A stretch of DNA of 64,000 nucleotides, from assembly GCF_027497995.1 (NCBI RefSeq), contig NZ_JAODBT010000001.1, positions 186,001-250,000 on the forward strand. Direction: 5' to 3'. This DNA comes from Stenotrophomonas sp. Iso1 (lineage in GTDB: Bacteria; Pseudomonadota; Gammaproteobacteria; Xanthomonadales; Xanthomonadaceae). Shown here piece after piece: positions 10,901 through 19,624 of this stretch; positions within the stretch are counted from its first letter, which is position 1, and the number at the start of each line of letters is the position of its first letter. Position numbers and translations under genes: made by a program. Below the pieces are notes generated by a model that ran no database searches, had not been told where the DNA came from, and worked only from the letters and a program-made list of their open reading frames with translations.

Positions 10901-11372
10901 CTCGATCACCTTGCCGCGCGTTGCCGCGCCCAGCGTTCCGCAACCGGAGGCAAAGCCGGTTTCCGCATTCGGTGGCGACGATTCACTGGCCGGCATGCGC
11001 GTGCTGTGCGTGGACAACGACCAGGAGATTCTCGACGGCATGCGCGCGCTGCTGGGCCGTTGGAAGGTGGATGTGATCGCCGCCAGCACCGTGGACATGG
11101 CGTTGGAAAAAATTGCCGAGCAACCGGACGTGATGCTGGTGGATTACCACCTGCATGACCGCCTGGATGGCCTTGATACGCTGGTTGCTCTGCGCGAGGC
11201 GTCGGGCCGTTCGTTACCGGGTGCCTTGCTCACCGCCGATGGCCGCGACGAACTCAAACGCATGGCACGCGAGCGCGGCTACCGTGTGCTGACCAAGCCG
11301 GTGAAGCCCGCCTCGCTGCGTGCGTTTCTCACCGCATTGAACGACCCGCGCCGTCGCCAGGGCGGCGCGTAG
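7920..11372 (+). CDS. crbS: CrbS-like hybrid sensor histidine kinase with sodium/solute-symporter input domain
   Basis: About 1150 residues. The first ~500 form a multi-helix sodium/solute symporter (SSS) domain like PutP/ActP. A linker and a PAS-like domain follow (about 620-750). The HisKA motif AAISHDVLQPL has phospho-acceptor His at about 791. The ATPase domain shows NFMANALRYT and WDTGPGIP. The C-terminal receiver has Asp at about 1075 (MLVDYHLHD) and a conserved Lys in LTKPVKP. This architecture is that of CrbS, which with CrbR controls acetyl-CoA synthetase in Vibrio and Pseudomonas. A LuxR response regulator, acs and actP all lie within 8 kb, supporting the call. Start: TTG at 7920 has GACGGGA seven bases upstream and begins MVSSW; ATG 7881 or GTG 7914 are alternatives. 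Whether the SSS part transports or only senses is unknown. Confidence 0.82.
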   Translation: MVSSWILLLVSLGYAALLFGVAWWGDRRPLYPDRPWLRPVVYSLALAVYCSSWTFYGGVGTAVRYGIGYLPIYLGPLLMLAFGWRIIERLALIARTENVVSIADFISSRFGRSRRLAALVALIALIGVVPYLALQYKAVAMSVQVLSGDAGGKGVLTDPALYVALLMALFAILFGTRQVDATEHHHGMMLAIALESMIKLIAMVAVGMFAYLLISDRGESVVRSARALFEGMPPVGFVSQTLLSFLALICLPRQFHVAVVECGNAADVRRARWMFGGYLVVISLMIIPIATAGATLFGTGLASDDTLVLALPMSEGSMALALAAYVGGFSAATGMVIVSSIALATMISNDLVMPVLLRRSGDHREAASVASRVLWIRRLAILLLALVAYGYYRGSNNDTMLATYGLMAFAAVAQFAPGLIGGLYWRGASRRGVETGMLVGFGVWIYTLLIPALSHGGWLSESLLQHGPFGIEWLRPQQLFGLAGWDALTHGTFWSLLLNTATMLLVSMRWRPDVAERLRAAPFLDPYAKRPVVAGDWPAHIKVRDLLALATRVIGDSRARRSFIEQAQLLQRDFLPSAAADRVWVQFTERLLAASIGAASARLLLTSLLRGSGMDLGEVVAVLDEAGQELRFNREILSTTLENISAGVSVVDPEMRLTAWNRRYQQMFGYPDGMLYVGRPVADLIRYNAERGELGSGDTEVQINRRIGYMRAGSPHVFERTGADGKVIELRGQALPGGGYVTSYNDITDFKQAEQALLEANETLEQRVAERSQAAEAAQQSKTRFLAAISHDVLQPLNAARLFASALRDSLQETDEQRHLAERVDASLRAAEELLDGLLDVSRLDAGGMRPTITDFDASVLVREMAAQYTPIAAGRGLRLHVFARPAWVRSDRRLLRRVLQNFMANALRYTRTGRIVLALRVRGEQVELQVWDTGPGIPEHHMQQIFKEFHRYQQPFDWGEQGLGLGLSICQRISRLLEHGLNARSQIGHGSMFSITLPRVAAPSVPQPEAKPVSAFGGDDSLAGMRVLCVDNDQEILDGMRALLGRWKVDVIAASTVDMALEKIAEQPDVMLVDYHLHDRLDGLDTLVALREASGRSLPGALLTADGRDELKRMARERGYRVLTKPVKPASLRAFLTALNDPRRRQGGA

Positions 11373-11373
11373 A

Positions 11374-11390
11374 AGACCACGCATTGGTCT
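11374..11390 (+). terminator. Small hairpin just after the crbS-like stop
   Basis: AGACCA-N5-TGGTCT begins within 2 bp of the stop codon, flanked by GTAG and CTAC. It may be a degenerate REP hairpin or a weak transcript end; no T-run follows. Confidence 0.3.
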
Positions 11391-11647
11391 ACGGAGCATG
11401 ATTCCGGGCGTCGCGCAGGAGCGATTTCCGGCGCGATCTGAAGTCGGCAAAAACAGGGTCTTCAGAAGTCGTGACTCTGCGCGGAAAGTGATTCTTACCC
11501 AATCCTCGCTGCGCCAAGCGCAAGGAGGTGGCGGGCCATGTGCACAAGAGGCAATGACGGCGCTGTTGCCGCTGCGGTTGCTCCTTGCCGTTGACAAGGA
11601 GCGGGCCGGGGAGGGGTTTTGATGTCGTTGTTCGCCCCGTTGCGACC

Positions 11648-12250
11648 TCAACCCATAAGCCGCTGCACCCAGCCTTCCGCGCTCAAATGCTCATAAAGAA
11701 TCGTGCAGCCGATGATGATCAGAATCGCCCCGCCGACGATCTCCGCGCGCTTGCCGGCCAACGTGCCCAACACGCGGCCGAGCAGAATGCCCAGCGTCAC
11801 CATGGTCAGCGTGCATAGGCCGATCACCAGTGCCACCACGCCAATATGCACATCCAGGAAGGCCAGACCCACGCCAATGGCCATCGCATCAATGCTGGTG
11901 GCAAAACCGGTAACCGCCAATGCCCAGAACCCATGGCGCGGCTTTTCGTCCGATGCTTCATCGGCGTCTTCTTCGTTGGGTTTGAGTCCGGCAAGGATCA
12001 TGTGCAGGCCCAAGGCAAAGAGCAGCACGAATGCGATCCAGTGATCGAAAGCTTCCACGTATTGCGAGGCGGCACGGCCCAGCAGCCAGCCGATGATCGG
12101 GGTGATGGCTTCAATGACGCCGAAGATCAAACCCGCGCGCAGGGCATCGACGAAACGAGGCTTGCGCATCGCGGCACCCTTGCCGACCGCAGCGGCGAAG
12201 GCGTCGGTGGACATGGCAAAGCCAATGAGCAGGATGGAGAGTGGGGACAT
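11648..12250 (-). CDS. mntP: Manganese efflux pump MntP
   Basis: 200 residues, the usual family length, with six hydrophobic segments arranged as two three-helix halves. Both halves carry the family's conserved acidic motif: [14 protein letters not shown] in helix 1 and [15 protein letters not shown] in helix 4. The loop between the halves is acidic ([11 protein letters not shown]). MntP exports Mn2+ from the cytoplasm and protects against manganese excess. The start at 12250 gives the canonical N-terminus [21 protein letters not shown] lies 8 bases upstream. The long leader carries a manganese riboswitch (12305-12425), which explains regulation. The gene is unrelated in function to the flanking acetate genes and is convergent with the sensor kinase. 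Confidence 0.95.
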   Translation of the reverse strand: MSPLSILLIGFAMSTDAFAAAVGKGAAMRKPRFVDALRAGLIFGVIEAITPIIGWLLGRAASQYVEAFDHWIAFVLLFALGLHMILAGLKPNEEDADEASDEKPRHGFWALAVTGFATSIDAMAIGVGLAFLDVHIGVVALVIGLCTLTMVTLGILLGRVLGTLAGKRAEIVGGAILIIIGCTILYEHLSAEGWVQRLMG

Positions 12251-12261
12251 CTGGAGTACCT

Positions 12262-12425
12262 GGTTGGGCGGACACAAACGGCATGCGTCGCGCCCAACCT
12301 GAAGTTGCGCACGCATGCCGCTGGTCTCGCCAACCGGGTCTGGCTGCCCACACCACGGCGCAATGGCCGAGTATGTTGATGTGGGCGCTTCCAATGCTGG
12401 AAGCAGGCTACTCCCCAAGGGAACG
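12262..12425 (-). promoter_or_regulatory. yybP-ykoY manganese riboswitch in the mntP leader
   Basis: Read on the minus strand, the leader shows the diagnostic parts of this class: TTGGGGAGTAGCC near 12418-12406, CAACATACTCGG about 12383-12372, and GCGAGACCAGCG near 12331-12320. The aptamer therefore spans roughly 12425-12305. Downstream lie two overlapping perfect inverted repeats. Stem A joins 12320-12311 to 12288-12279 (CGGCATGCGT). Stem B joins 12299-12291 to 12270-12262 (GGTTGGGCG). They cannot form together, and the only Shine-Dalgarno-like AGG (12261-12259) abuts stem B. The 5' strand of stem A can also pair into the aptamer P1. This is a plausible Mn2+-controlled switch, but the ON/OFF assignment of stems is inference. 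Confidence 0.88.
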
Positions 12426-12428
12426 CGG

Positions 12429-12456
12429 ATTGTAACAGCAGCGCCGCCGGCAGTAA
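12429..12456 (-). promoter_or_regulatory. Candidate promoter of the mntP riboswitch transcript
   Basis: Minus-strand TACAAT (12434-12429) lies about 7 bases before the aptamer's first paired bases. A weak TTACTG -35-like hexamer lies 16 bases further upstream. Position fits a transcript beginning near 12422; the -35 is poor. Confidence 0.45.
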
Positions 12457-12674
12457 TCGCGCCGATGTTCAGGCTCACAGGGAGCAGCAGCGTATGCCGA
12501 AATGTTTACGGTGATTCCCTTGCAGGCAATGTGCTCAGAGACAGAACGTTTGGCGCCGCATCTTCGGCAGCGCGAGCTTCATGTGCTTGGCGGTTCGTGC
12601 CGTTCTGGCCGAGGGGAGTACGCGGGGTTGCTAGCGGGGCCCGCGCAGCGCACCCGGGAGAGACCGCTGAAAGT

Positions 12675-13340
12675 TCAGTCTTCTTCCGGCGGCAGCACGA
12701 TGGCGTCGTCGTCGATGGCCAGCTTGCCAGCCATCAGCACCGCCTGGGTACGGTTGGTGACACCGAGCTTGCGCAGGATTGCGGTGACATGCGCCTTGAT
12801 CGTGGCTTCGGAGACGCCCAGGTCGTAGGCGATCTGCTTGTTCAAGCGGCCAACGCCGAGCATCTGCAGTACGCGGAACTGCTGTGGGGTGAGTTCGCGC
12901 AGGCGTTGCCCTACTTCGCGCTCTTCATGGTCGGTGGGTGGCACGTTATGCGCTTCGGCCGGAGCCCAGCGTTCGCCATCCAGGATGGTGCCCAGCGCAT
13001 GACCAATGGTGTCCGAATCAGCGGATTTCGGGATGAAACCGAATGCACCGTGATCGAGCGCGCGGCGCATCACCGTGGGCTCTTCGCGGGCAGACACCAC
13101 CACGATCGGCAATTGGGGATGCAGTGAGCGCAGATGCACCAGCGCATTGAAACCCTGTGCGCCGGGCATGTTCAGATCCATCAATACCAGGTCGGCATCG
13201 GGATGCTGCTCGGCCAGTGCGTACAACGCCTCCACGCTGTCGGCCTCCAGCAACTGCACGCCCGGAATGACACGTTGCACCGCGCCCTTGAGAGCTTCGC
13301 GGAACAGCGGGTGGTCATCGGCGATCAGCAGGGTGGGCAT
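12675..13340 (-). CDS. crbR: CrbR-like LuxR-family response regulator
   Basis: 221 residues. The N-terminal receiver shows the acidic pair D8-D9, phospho-acceptor D55 (LVLMDLNMPG), a conserved Ser (VVSAREE) and Lys (FIPKSAD). The C-terminal LuxR/FixJ helix-turn-helix runs about 145-210 (LTPQQFRVLQML, LNKQIAYDLGVSEATIKAHV). It lies directly downstream of acs on the same strand, with 150 bp between them, and the hybrid kinase with the SSS sensor lies 1.3 kb away. CrbR activates acs in species where this has been studied, so I infer the same partner and target here. The C-terminus ends in an acidic tail (LPPEED). Start at 13340 gives MPTLLIADDHPLF, the standard receiver N-terminus. Confidence 0.85.
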   Translation of the reverse strand: MPTLLIADDHPLFREALKGAVQRVIPGVQLLEADSVEALYALAEQHPDADLVLMDLNMPGAQGFNALVHLRSLHPQLPIVVVSAREEPTVMRRALDHGAFGFIPKSADSDTIGHALGTILDGERWAPAEAHNVPPTDHEEREVGQRLRELTPQQFRVLQMLGVGRLNKQIAYDLGVSEATIKAHVTAILRKLGVTNRTQAVLMAGKLAIDDDAIVLPPEED

Positions 13341-13490
13341 GTTGTAGCGCTGGGAATGGGGAGCAGGGTGGAGCGGTTGGAACGTTGCGGTGACGGAGAG
13401 CTTCCCCGCCACCGGTGCAATATACGGGGAACAGAGCAGGTTGACCCCGTAAAAGCGGTGCATCCCGACTTCTGTTCCCCGTCATCGGCG

Positions 13491-15434
13491 TTACCTGACT
13501 TTGCGCTCTTCCACCAGCGAGGCCACCACAGAGGGGTCGGCCAGCGTGGAGGTGTCGCCTAGTTGGTCAGGTGCGTTCTCGGCGATCTTGCGCAGGATGC
13601 GGCGCATGATCTTGCCCGAACGGGTCTTCGGCAGGCCCGGCGCCCACTGCAGATGGTCCGGTGCGGCGATTGGGCCGATTTCCTTGCGCACCCACACCAC
13701 CAGCTCCTTGAGCAGTTCGTCGGTTTGCGGCTCGCCAGCGACCAGGGTGACGTAGGCATAGATGCCCTGACCCTTGATTTCGTGCGGGAAACCGACCACG
13801 GCCGCCTCGGCCACCTTCGGGTGCGAGACCAGCGCGCTTTCGACTTCGGCGGTACCAATGCGGTGGCCGGAGACGTTGATCACGTCATCGACGCGGCCGG
13901 TGATCCAGTAGTAGCCATCTTCATCGCGACGGCAGCCGTCACCGGTGAAGTAGCTGCCCGGGTAGGTACGGAAGTAGGTGTCGATGAAGCGCTGGTCGTC
14001 ACCGTAAACGGTGCGCATCTGGCCCGGCCAGGAATCGCGGATGACCAGGTTGCCCTCGGCAGCGCCTTCCAGCGGCTCGCCATCGGCACTGACCAAGGCG
14101 GGCTGCACGCCGAAGAACGGCAGTGTTGCCGAGCCCGGCTTCAGGTCGACCGCGCCCGGCAGCGGCGAGATCAGGATGCCGCCGGTTTCGGTCTGCCACC
14201 AGGTGTCGACGATGGGGCAGCGCGAGTCGCCGACCACTTCGTAATACCAGCGCCAGGCTTCCGGGTTGATCGGCTCACCCACGCTGCCGAGCAGGCGCAG
14301 GCTGGACCGCGAGGTGCGCTTCACCGGTGCCTCGCCTTCGCGCATCAACGCGCGGATGGCGGTGGGTGCGGTGTAGAAAATGGTGACCTGGTGCTTGTCG
14401 ATCACTTCCCAGAAGCGCGAAGTATTGGGGTAGTTCGGTACGCCCTCGAACATCACCGAGGTGGCGCCATTGGCCAGTGGGCCATAGACGATGTAGCTGT
14501 GGCCGGTGACCCAGCCCACGTCGGCGGTGCACCAATAAATATCGTCTTCGCGCAGGTCGAACACCGCTTCATGCGTGTACGCCGCGTACAGCAGGTAGCC
14601 GCCACTGGTGTGCAGCACGCCCTTGGGCTTGCCGGTGGAGCCGGAGGTGTAAAGGATGAACAGCGGGTCTTCCGCGTTCATGCGCTCGGGTTCGCACACC
14701 GACGGCTGAGTGTCGACGATGTCGTGGAACCAGCGGTCGCGCGGCGCCTGCATGTCCACCGCCCCACCGGTATGGCGGACCACCAGCACGGTTTCCACGG
14801 TGTTGGTGCCGGGCAGCTTCAGTGCGGCATCGACGTTGGCTTTCAGCGGTACCTTCTTGCCGCCACGCAGGCCTTCATCGGCGGTGATGATCAGCTTGCT
14901 GGCGCAGTCACCGACGCGGTCGGCGATGGAATTGGCGGCAAAACCACCAAACACCACGGAATGGATCGCGCCAACGCGGGCGCAGGCCAGCATGGCCACG
15001 GCAGCATCGACGATCATCGGCAGGTAGATGGTGACGCGGTCGCCCTTCTTGATGCCAAGCGCGCGCAATGCGTTGCCCAATCGGCAGACGCGTTCGTACA
15101 ACTCGCGATAAGTGACTTTCTGCGCTGGGCTGTCCGGGCCATCGGGCTCGAACAACAGCGCGGTTTTGTCACCGCGCGTAGCCAGCTGCCGGTCCAGGCA
15201 GTTGACGCTGACGTTGAGCTCACCGTCCTCGAACCATTTGATGCGGAAATCGTCGAGCTTGTAGCTGACGTTTTTGATCTTGGTCGGCTTTACATACCAA
15301 TCCAGACGCTCTGCGGCCTTGGCCCAGAAAGCATCGGGGTTTTCAACCGATTCGCGGTACAGCTGTTGATACGTGCTCTTGTCGATCCGAGCCTTCGCGG
15401 CGAATGCGGATTCAACGGGATAAACATCAGTCAT
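13491..15434 (-). CDS. acs: Acetyl-CoA synthetase
   Basis: 647 residues, the normal length for Acs (AMP-forming). It activates acetate with ATP and CoA to acetyl-CoA. Visible motifs are the adenylation P-loop [15 protein letters not shown], the [21 protein letters not shown]-type segment, WWQTETGG, and the C-terminal [11 protein letters not shown] whose Lys is the regulatory acetylation site in homologues. Start at 15434 ([11 protein letters not shown]) is preferred to longer in-frame extensions because homologues begin near here and the extension reads through the divergent promoter region. It is divergent from the porin gene and upstream of the CrbR-like regulator, and actP follows on the other strand: a compact acetate-scavenging set. 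Confidence 0.96.
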   Translation of the reverse strand: MTDVYPVESAFAAKARIDKSTYQQLYRESVENPDAFWAKAAERLDWYVKPTKIKNVSYKLDDFRIKWFEDGELNVSVNCLDRQLATRGDKTALLFEPDGPDSPAQKVTYRELYERVCRLGNALRALGIKKGDRVTIYLPMIVDAAVAMLACARVGAIHSVVFGGFAANSIADRVGDCASKLIITADEGLRGGKKVPLKANVDAALKLPGTNTVETVLVVRHTGGAVDMQAPRDRWFHDIVDTQPSVCEPERMNAEDPLFILYTSGSTGKPKGVLHTSGGYLLYAAYTHEAVFDLREDDIYWCTADVGWVTGHSYIVYGPLANGATSVMFEGVPNYPNTSRFWEVIDKHQVTIFYTAPTAIRALMREGEAPVKRTSRSSLRLLGSVGEPINPEAWRWYYEVVGDSRCPIVDTWWQTETGGILISPLPGAVDLKPGSATLPFFGVQPALVSADGEPLEGAAEGNLVIRDSWPGQMRTVYGDDQRFIDTYFRTYPGSYFTGDGCRRDEDGYYWITGRVDDVINVSGHRIGTAEVESALVSHPKVAEAAVVGFPHEIKGQGIYAYVTLVAGEPQTDELLKELVVWVRKEIGPIAAPDHLQWAPGLPKTRSGKIMRRILRKIAENAPDQLGDTSTLADPSVVASLVEERKVR

Positions 15435-15673
15435 GGCAACCCTCACCTTTGCACTTGTAACCAATGAATGAGCCATGTCGTGCGACGTGGCCGGACTCCC
15501 CAAGTGTGCCGCATCCACCCCGTGTCGCGCTGCCCTGGCTGTTAGACGATGGTCGAATGCGCCGCTCCTTACGACTAATGGCGAATAGCCGCCTGCCATC
15601 GGCGCCGCGCACCCTGCCCGGGAACGTGCCGCTGCTGCGGTTCACAACGCCAGTCGGGAGAGAGGCTGATCCA

Positions 15674-17107
15674 ATGAGTACATATCTTTTGAAAACGGCC
15701 CGTCGGCCGCTGGCTGCCGCGGTATTCGTGGCGCTGCTGGTACCCGGCATGGCCTTTGCACAAACCGCCAAAGAGCGGGCGCTTGAATCACGCGTGGTTG
15801 AACTGGAGCGACAGGTACAGCTGTTGCTGTCGGCCCAGCAGCAGCAACAAGGCGTGATCACCCAGACACAGAATGATGTGGTGCAGGTGCGTGCGGCGCA
15901 GGCCGAACGCCCGGCCGTGGCCGCGGTACCGGCCGGCAAGCAGCCGGTCCAGATCACCAGCATTACCCCAGGCGCAGCCCCGGGCACCACCTTCAAGTTT
16001 GGTGGCTTCATCAAGGCCGATTTCCTGGCCACGCGTACCGGCGACGGCCAGCTGGCCGACGATGCAACCGGCCGTTCGCTGTACCTGCCGGGGCAGACGC
16101 CGGTGTTCGGCGCTGGTGGTACCGGCAAGGCCTCGGATGTGGACTACAACGCCCACGCCAAGTTCTCGCGCTTCAATCTGGGTGTGGACCATGTGGCCGA
16201 AAACGGCGACAAGGCCGGTGCCATGGTCGAGATGGATTTCTTTGGCAACTCGCTGGGTAACCAGACCGCCACCAATACCTATGGCGTCACCCTGCGTCAC
16301 GCCTACATGTACTGGAACAAGTGGCTGGCCGGCCAGACCTGGTCCAACTTCATGGATGCCGGTGCGATTCCGGAAGCGGTCGACTTCGTTGGCCCGACCG
16401 ATGGCGTGATCTTCGTACGCCAGGCGCAGATCCGTTACACCAACGGCGGCTTGAGTGTTGCCCTGGAAAACCCGGAAACCACCAGCCTCACCGGTACCTT
16501 CAACCCGGTGACCGGCAAGTGGAACGTGCCGGCCGTGGCCAACTCCGACCGCGGTTCGATGCCGGACCTGACCGTGCGTTACGGCTGGAAGGGTGACTGG
16601 GGTACGTTTGGTGTGGCCGGTCTGGTGCGCCAGCTGAAACTGGACAACCAGCTCACCGGTGCCGATGCCAGCAAGGTGGCCGGCGGCGTCACGCTGGGCG
16701 GCAAGTGGATGATGGGCGACAGCGACAGCCTGCACTACCAACTGACCGGTGGCGAAGGCATTTCGCGTTACATCGGCCTGGGCATCACCGCCGACAGCGG
16801 CTATGACGCCATTCGCGATGAAATCGACCCGACCGGCGTGGTTGCTGCCTACGTCGGTTGGCGCCATGCCTTCAGCCCGAAACTGCGCACCAACCTGATC
16901 TACGCACGCAGCGACTACGACAACAATGCTTCCATCACCGGAGACCTGGTGACCAAGAGCGTGCAGTCCATTCGCGGCAATGTGTTCTATACACCGATGC
17001 CCAAGGTCGATATCGGCGCCGAGCTGATGTACGGCGAGCGTGAAATCGAAAACGGCAAGAAGGGCGACATCAGCCGCTTGCAGTTCACCACCAAGTACAG
17101 CTTCTGA
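15674..17107 (+). CDS. DcaP-like trimeric outer-membrane porin
   Basis: 477 residues. Signal peptide about 1-29 (GMAFA-QT), then a short coiled coil with a run of five Gln (about 30-75; ERALESRVVELERQVQLLL). A beta-barrel follows, starting FKFGGFIKADFLATR and ending LQFTTKYSF with terminal Phe. This order matches the DcaP family, porins taking up small acids in Acinetobacter. The ATG at 15674 has GGGAGAGAGG just upstream. It is divergent from acs and lies 150 bp ahead of the DUF485/actP pair, so uptake of acetate or related carboxylates across the outer membrane is a reasonable inference, not shown. Confidence 0.85.
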   Translation: MSTYLLKTARRPLAAAVFVALLVPGMAFAQTAKERALESRVVELERQVQLLLSAQQQQQGVITQTQNDVVQVRAAQAERPAVAAVPAGKQPVQITSITPGAAPGTTFKFGGFIKADFLATRTGDGQLADDATGRSLYLPGQTPVFGAGGTGKASDVDYNAHAKFSRFNLGVDHVAENGDKAGAMVEMDFFGNSLGNQTATNTYGVTLRHAYMYWNKWLAGQTWSNFMDAGAIPEAVDFVGPTDGVIFVRQAQIRYTNGGLSVALENPETTSLTGTFNPVTGKWNVPAVANSDRGSMPDLTVRYGWKGDWGTFGVAGLVRQLKLDNQLTGADASKVAGGVTLGGKWMMGDSDSLHYQLTGGEGISRYIGLGITADSGYDAIRDEIDPTGVVAAYVGWRHAFSPKLRTNLIYARSDYDNNASITGDLVTKSVQSIRGNVFYTPMPKVDIGAELMYGEREIENGKKGDISRLQFTTKYSF

Positions 17108-17115
17108 CGTGTCGG

Positions 17116-17146
17116 CGCCGGTGCCGTGATGGCACCGGCGTCTTTG
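17116..17146 (+). terminator. Terminator after the porin gene
   Basis: CGCCGGTGCC-N5-GGCACCGGCG followed by TCTTT, 9 bp after the stop codon. It separates the porin from the DUF485/actP pair. Confidence 0.75.
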
Positions 17147-17258
17147 CAGAAAACGCAGTACGTCTCATCTCCCTACCCCCACGGGGAGCACTCATGCCAA
17201 CGCCCCGGCGTGCATCGCACGCCAGCGCTGCCGTATTCCCGAAATCTGGAGAATTCCA

Positions 17259-17576
17259 ATGAATGCTTCCGTCGATCCCCGTGTTGAGCGGATCGCTTCC
17301 AACCCGAAATACCAACGGTTGCGCAGCACGCGCAACAAGCTGGGTTGGTTCCTGACCATCCTGATGTTGTTGGGGTACTACGGCTACATCGGCCTGATCG
17401 CCTTCGACAAGGCCTTCCTGGCCACGCCGATCGGCGCCGGCAAGATCACTACCGTCGGCATTCCGATCGCGTTGGGCCTGATGGTGTTCACCATTCTGAT
17501 CACGGCCTTCTACGTGCGCCGTGCCAACAACGAATTCGACAAGTTGACCGAGGAAATTGTGGAGGAAGCGCAATGA
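17259..17576 (+). CDS. yjcH: DUF485 membrane protein YjcH, partner of ActP
   Basis: 105 residues with two transmembrane helices (about 30-52 and 65-85) and a charged C-terminal tail. The signature [22 protein letters not shown] followed by FDKAFL is characteristic of the DUF485 family. In enterobacteria yjcH sits between acs and actP and is co-transcribed with them. Here it overlaps actP by 4 bp (ATGA), which implies translational coupling. CTGGAG precedes the start. Its biochemical role is unknown in the family. Confidence 0.92.
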   Translation: MNASVDPRVERIASNPKYQRLRSTRNKLGWFLTILMLLGYYGYIGLIAFDKAFLATPIGAGKITTVGIPIALGLMVFTILITAFYVRRANNEFDKLTEEIVEEAQ

Positions 17577-19294
17577 ATCACTCCGTCCTTCGATCGGGCA
17601 CCTTGCTCGGTCTGCTGATCGCCAGCGGTGCGGCGATGGCCGCCGGTGGCGACATCGGCCAGACCGTGCGCCAGCCCACCAACTGGACCGCGATCATCAT
17701 GTTCGCGACGTTCGTGTTGTTCACGCTTGGCATCACCAAATGGGCCGCTGGCCGCACCAAGTCCGCGTCCGACTTCTACACCGCCGGTGGCGGCATCACT
17801 GGTTTCCAGAACGGCCTGGCCATCGCCGGTGACTACATGTCGGCGGCCTCGTTCCTCGGCATTACCGCCGCGGTGATGACCAACGGCTACGACGGTTTGA
17901 TCTATGCGCTGGGCTTCCTGGTGGGTTGGCCGATCCTGACCTTCCTGATGGCCGAGCGCCTGCGCAACCTCGGCCGCTTCACCTTTGCCGACGTTGCGGG
18001 CTACCGCTTCCAGCCCAAGCCGATCCGCATGTTTGCAGCCTCCGGCACGCTGGTGGTGGTGTTGTTCTACCTGATTGCACAGATGGTGGGTGCCGGTGCA
18101 CTGATCAAGCTGCTGTTCGGCCTGGACTACTGGATCGCAGTAGCGCTGGTCGGCGTGTTGATGATGGTCTACGTGCTGTTTGGTGGCATGACCGCCACCA
18201 CCTGGGTGCAGATCATCAAGGCCTGCCTGTTGCTGTCGGGCGTGACCTTCATGGCCGTGATGGTGATGTGGCACTTCAACTTCAGCTTCGAGGCGCTGTT
18301 CAGCGAGGCGGTGCGGGTCAAGACCCAGATCGCGGCCAACAGTGGCAAGGGGCCAGAAGAGGCGGCGTTGACAGGCTTGTCGATAATGGGCCCCGGCGGC
18401 TTCGTGAAAGACCCGATCTCCGCCATCTCGTTCGGCATGGCGCTGATGTTCGGTACCGCCGGCCTGCCGCACATCCTGATGCGCTTCTTCACCGTTCCCG
18501 ATGCAAAGCAGGCACGCAAGTCGGTGCTGTGGGCGACCACCTGGATCGGCTACTTCTACATCCTGATCTTCATCATCGGTTTTGGTGCCATTGCGCTGGT
18601 GCTGACCAACCCCGAGTACGCCGATCCGGTGACCGGCACCATCCAGGGCGGCCCGAACATGGCAGCCGTGCTGGTCGGCAAAGCCGTTGGCGGCAACCTG
18701 TTCATGGGCTTCATCTCGGCAGTGGCGTTCGCCACCATTCTGGCGGTGGTAGCAGGTTTGACCCTGTCCGGTGCCTCGGCGGTGTCGCATGACCTGTACG
18801 CCACGGTGTTCAAGCAGGGCAACCCGGCGCCGGGCTCGGAGCTGCGTGTTTCGCGCATGACCACGTTGGCCTTGGGTGTGGTCGCGGTTCTGCTGGGCAT
18901 CGTGTTTGAGAAGCAGAACGTGGCCTTCATGGTGTCGCTGGCCTTCGCCATCGCCGCCTCGGCCAACTTCCCGGTGTTGATCCTGTCGCTGCTGTGGAAA
19001 GACTGCACCACGCGTGGCGCGGTGATTGGTGGCTCGCTGGGTTTGGCGTCGTCGCTGATCCTGACCCTGCTGTCGCCGTCGGTATGGGTGGATACGCTGG
19101 GCAATGCTGCCGGTAGTGCACCGTTCCCGTACACCAGCCCGGCGCTGTTCTCGGTGACCATCGCGTTCGTCAGCATCTGGTTCTTCTCGATCACCGACAA
19201 GAGCAAGAACGCACAGTCCGAGCGCGCGGCCTACCCGGCACAGCAGGTGCGTGCTGAAACCGGCATTGGTGCCAGCAAGGCTTCCGATCATTGA
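17573..19294 (+). CDS. actP: Acetate/cation symporter ActP
   Basis: 573 residues. An N-terminal signal-like segment ending [11 protein letters not shown] is typical of ActP. The 13-helix SSS fold follows: [49 protein letters not shown] and the late [14 protein letters not shown]. ActP takes up acetate and other short monocarboxylates with a cation. Its SSS core is related to the sensor domain of the hybrid kinase at 7920-11372, so the locus holds a transporter and a transporter-shaped sensor side by side. It ends the operon ahead of a strong terminator. Confidence 0.94.
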   Translation: MNHSVLRSGTLLGLLIASGAAMAAGGDIGQTVRQPTNWTAIIMFATFVLFTLGITKWAAGRTKSASDFYTAGGGITGFQNGLAIAGDYMSAASFLGITAAVMTNGYDGLIYALGFLVGWPILTFLMAERLRNLGRFTFADVAGYRFQPKPIRMFAASGTLVVVLFYLIAQMVGAGALIKLLFGLDYWIAVALVGVLMMVYVLFGGMTATTWVQIIKACLLLSGVTFMAVMVMWHFNFSFEALFSEAVRVKTQIAANSGKGPEEAALTGLSIMGPGGFVKDPISAISFGMALMFGTAGLPHILMRFFTVPDAKQARKSVLWATTWIGYFYILIFIIGFGAIALVLTNPEYADPVTGTIQGGPNMAAVLVGKAVGGNLFMGFISAVAFATILAVVAGLTLSGASAVSHDLYATVFKQGNPAPGSELRVSRMTTLALGVVAVLLGIVFEKQNVAFMVSLAFAIAASANFPVLILSLLWKDCTTRGAVIGGSLGLASSLILTLLSPSVWVDTLGNAAGSAPFPYTSPALFSVTIAFVSIWFFSITDKSKNAQSERAAYPAQQVRAETGIGASKASDH

Positions 19295-19316
19295 TGAAAT
19301 AGGCTGATTCTGGCCA

Positions 19317-19349
19317 AAAGGCCGCCTCGAAAGGGGCGGCCTTTTTTTT
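19317..19349 (+). terminator. Rho-independent terminator after actP
   Basis: AAGGCCGCC-N6-GGGCGGCCTT with a run of eight T. A strong intrinsic terminator. The rest of the gap to 19624 shows no gene; it holds the leader of the next receptor gene. Confidence 0.93.
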
Positions 19350-19624
19350 GGAAATCCGGCAAGGCGGGTAACGGCGGGCGATGCGCGTGCGCGGTTCACC
19401 GGCCTCTGCACTTGCTTTCATTCGTTACCACTTAACCGCATGCGGCGCAGACGTGCGGATCAGCGGCCTGGATCATGAATTCGTGCGGGGCGTTTCGTTC
19501 TTTGGTAGCGGCTATGCGGGTTTCCCCCGATGCGGAATCGGAAGTGGCGTTCCTAAGATGCGACAGGGGCATTCGCGCATTACAGGTCCGTTGTTTCCAC
19601 TTCCAGCCTTCTGCGAGGAACCGC

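Noticed and set aside
11400-11640. Small gene between crbS and mntP
   Set aside because: Only short frames without start signals or conservation-like features; contains a 7-bp hairpin CTCCTTG/CAAGGAG only.
13563-15467. 634-codon open frame on the plus strand opposite acs
   Set aside because: It lies wholly antisense to a well-supported acs gene and has no recognisable domain; such frames are common in high-GC codon-biased DNA.
17510-19411. 633-codon minus-strand frame opposite actP
   Set aside because: His/Gln/Arg-rich low-complexity translation typical of the antisense of a GC-rich gene; actP is certain.
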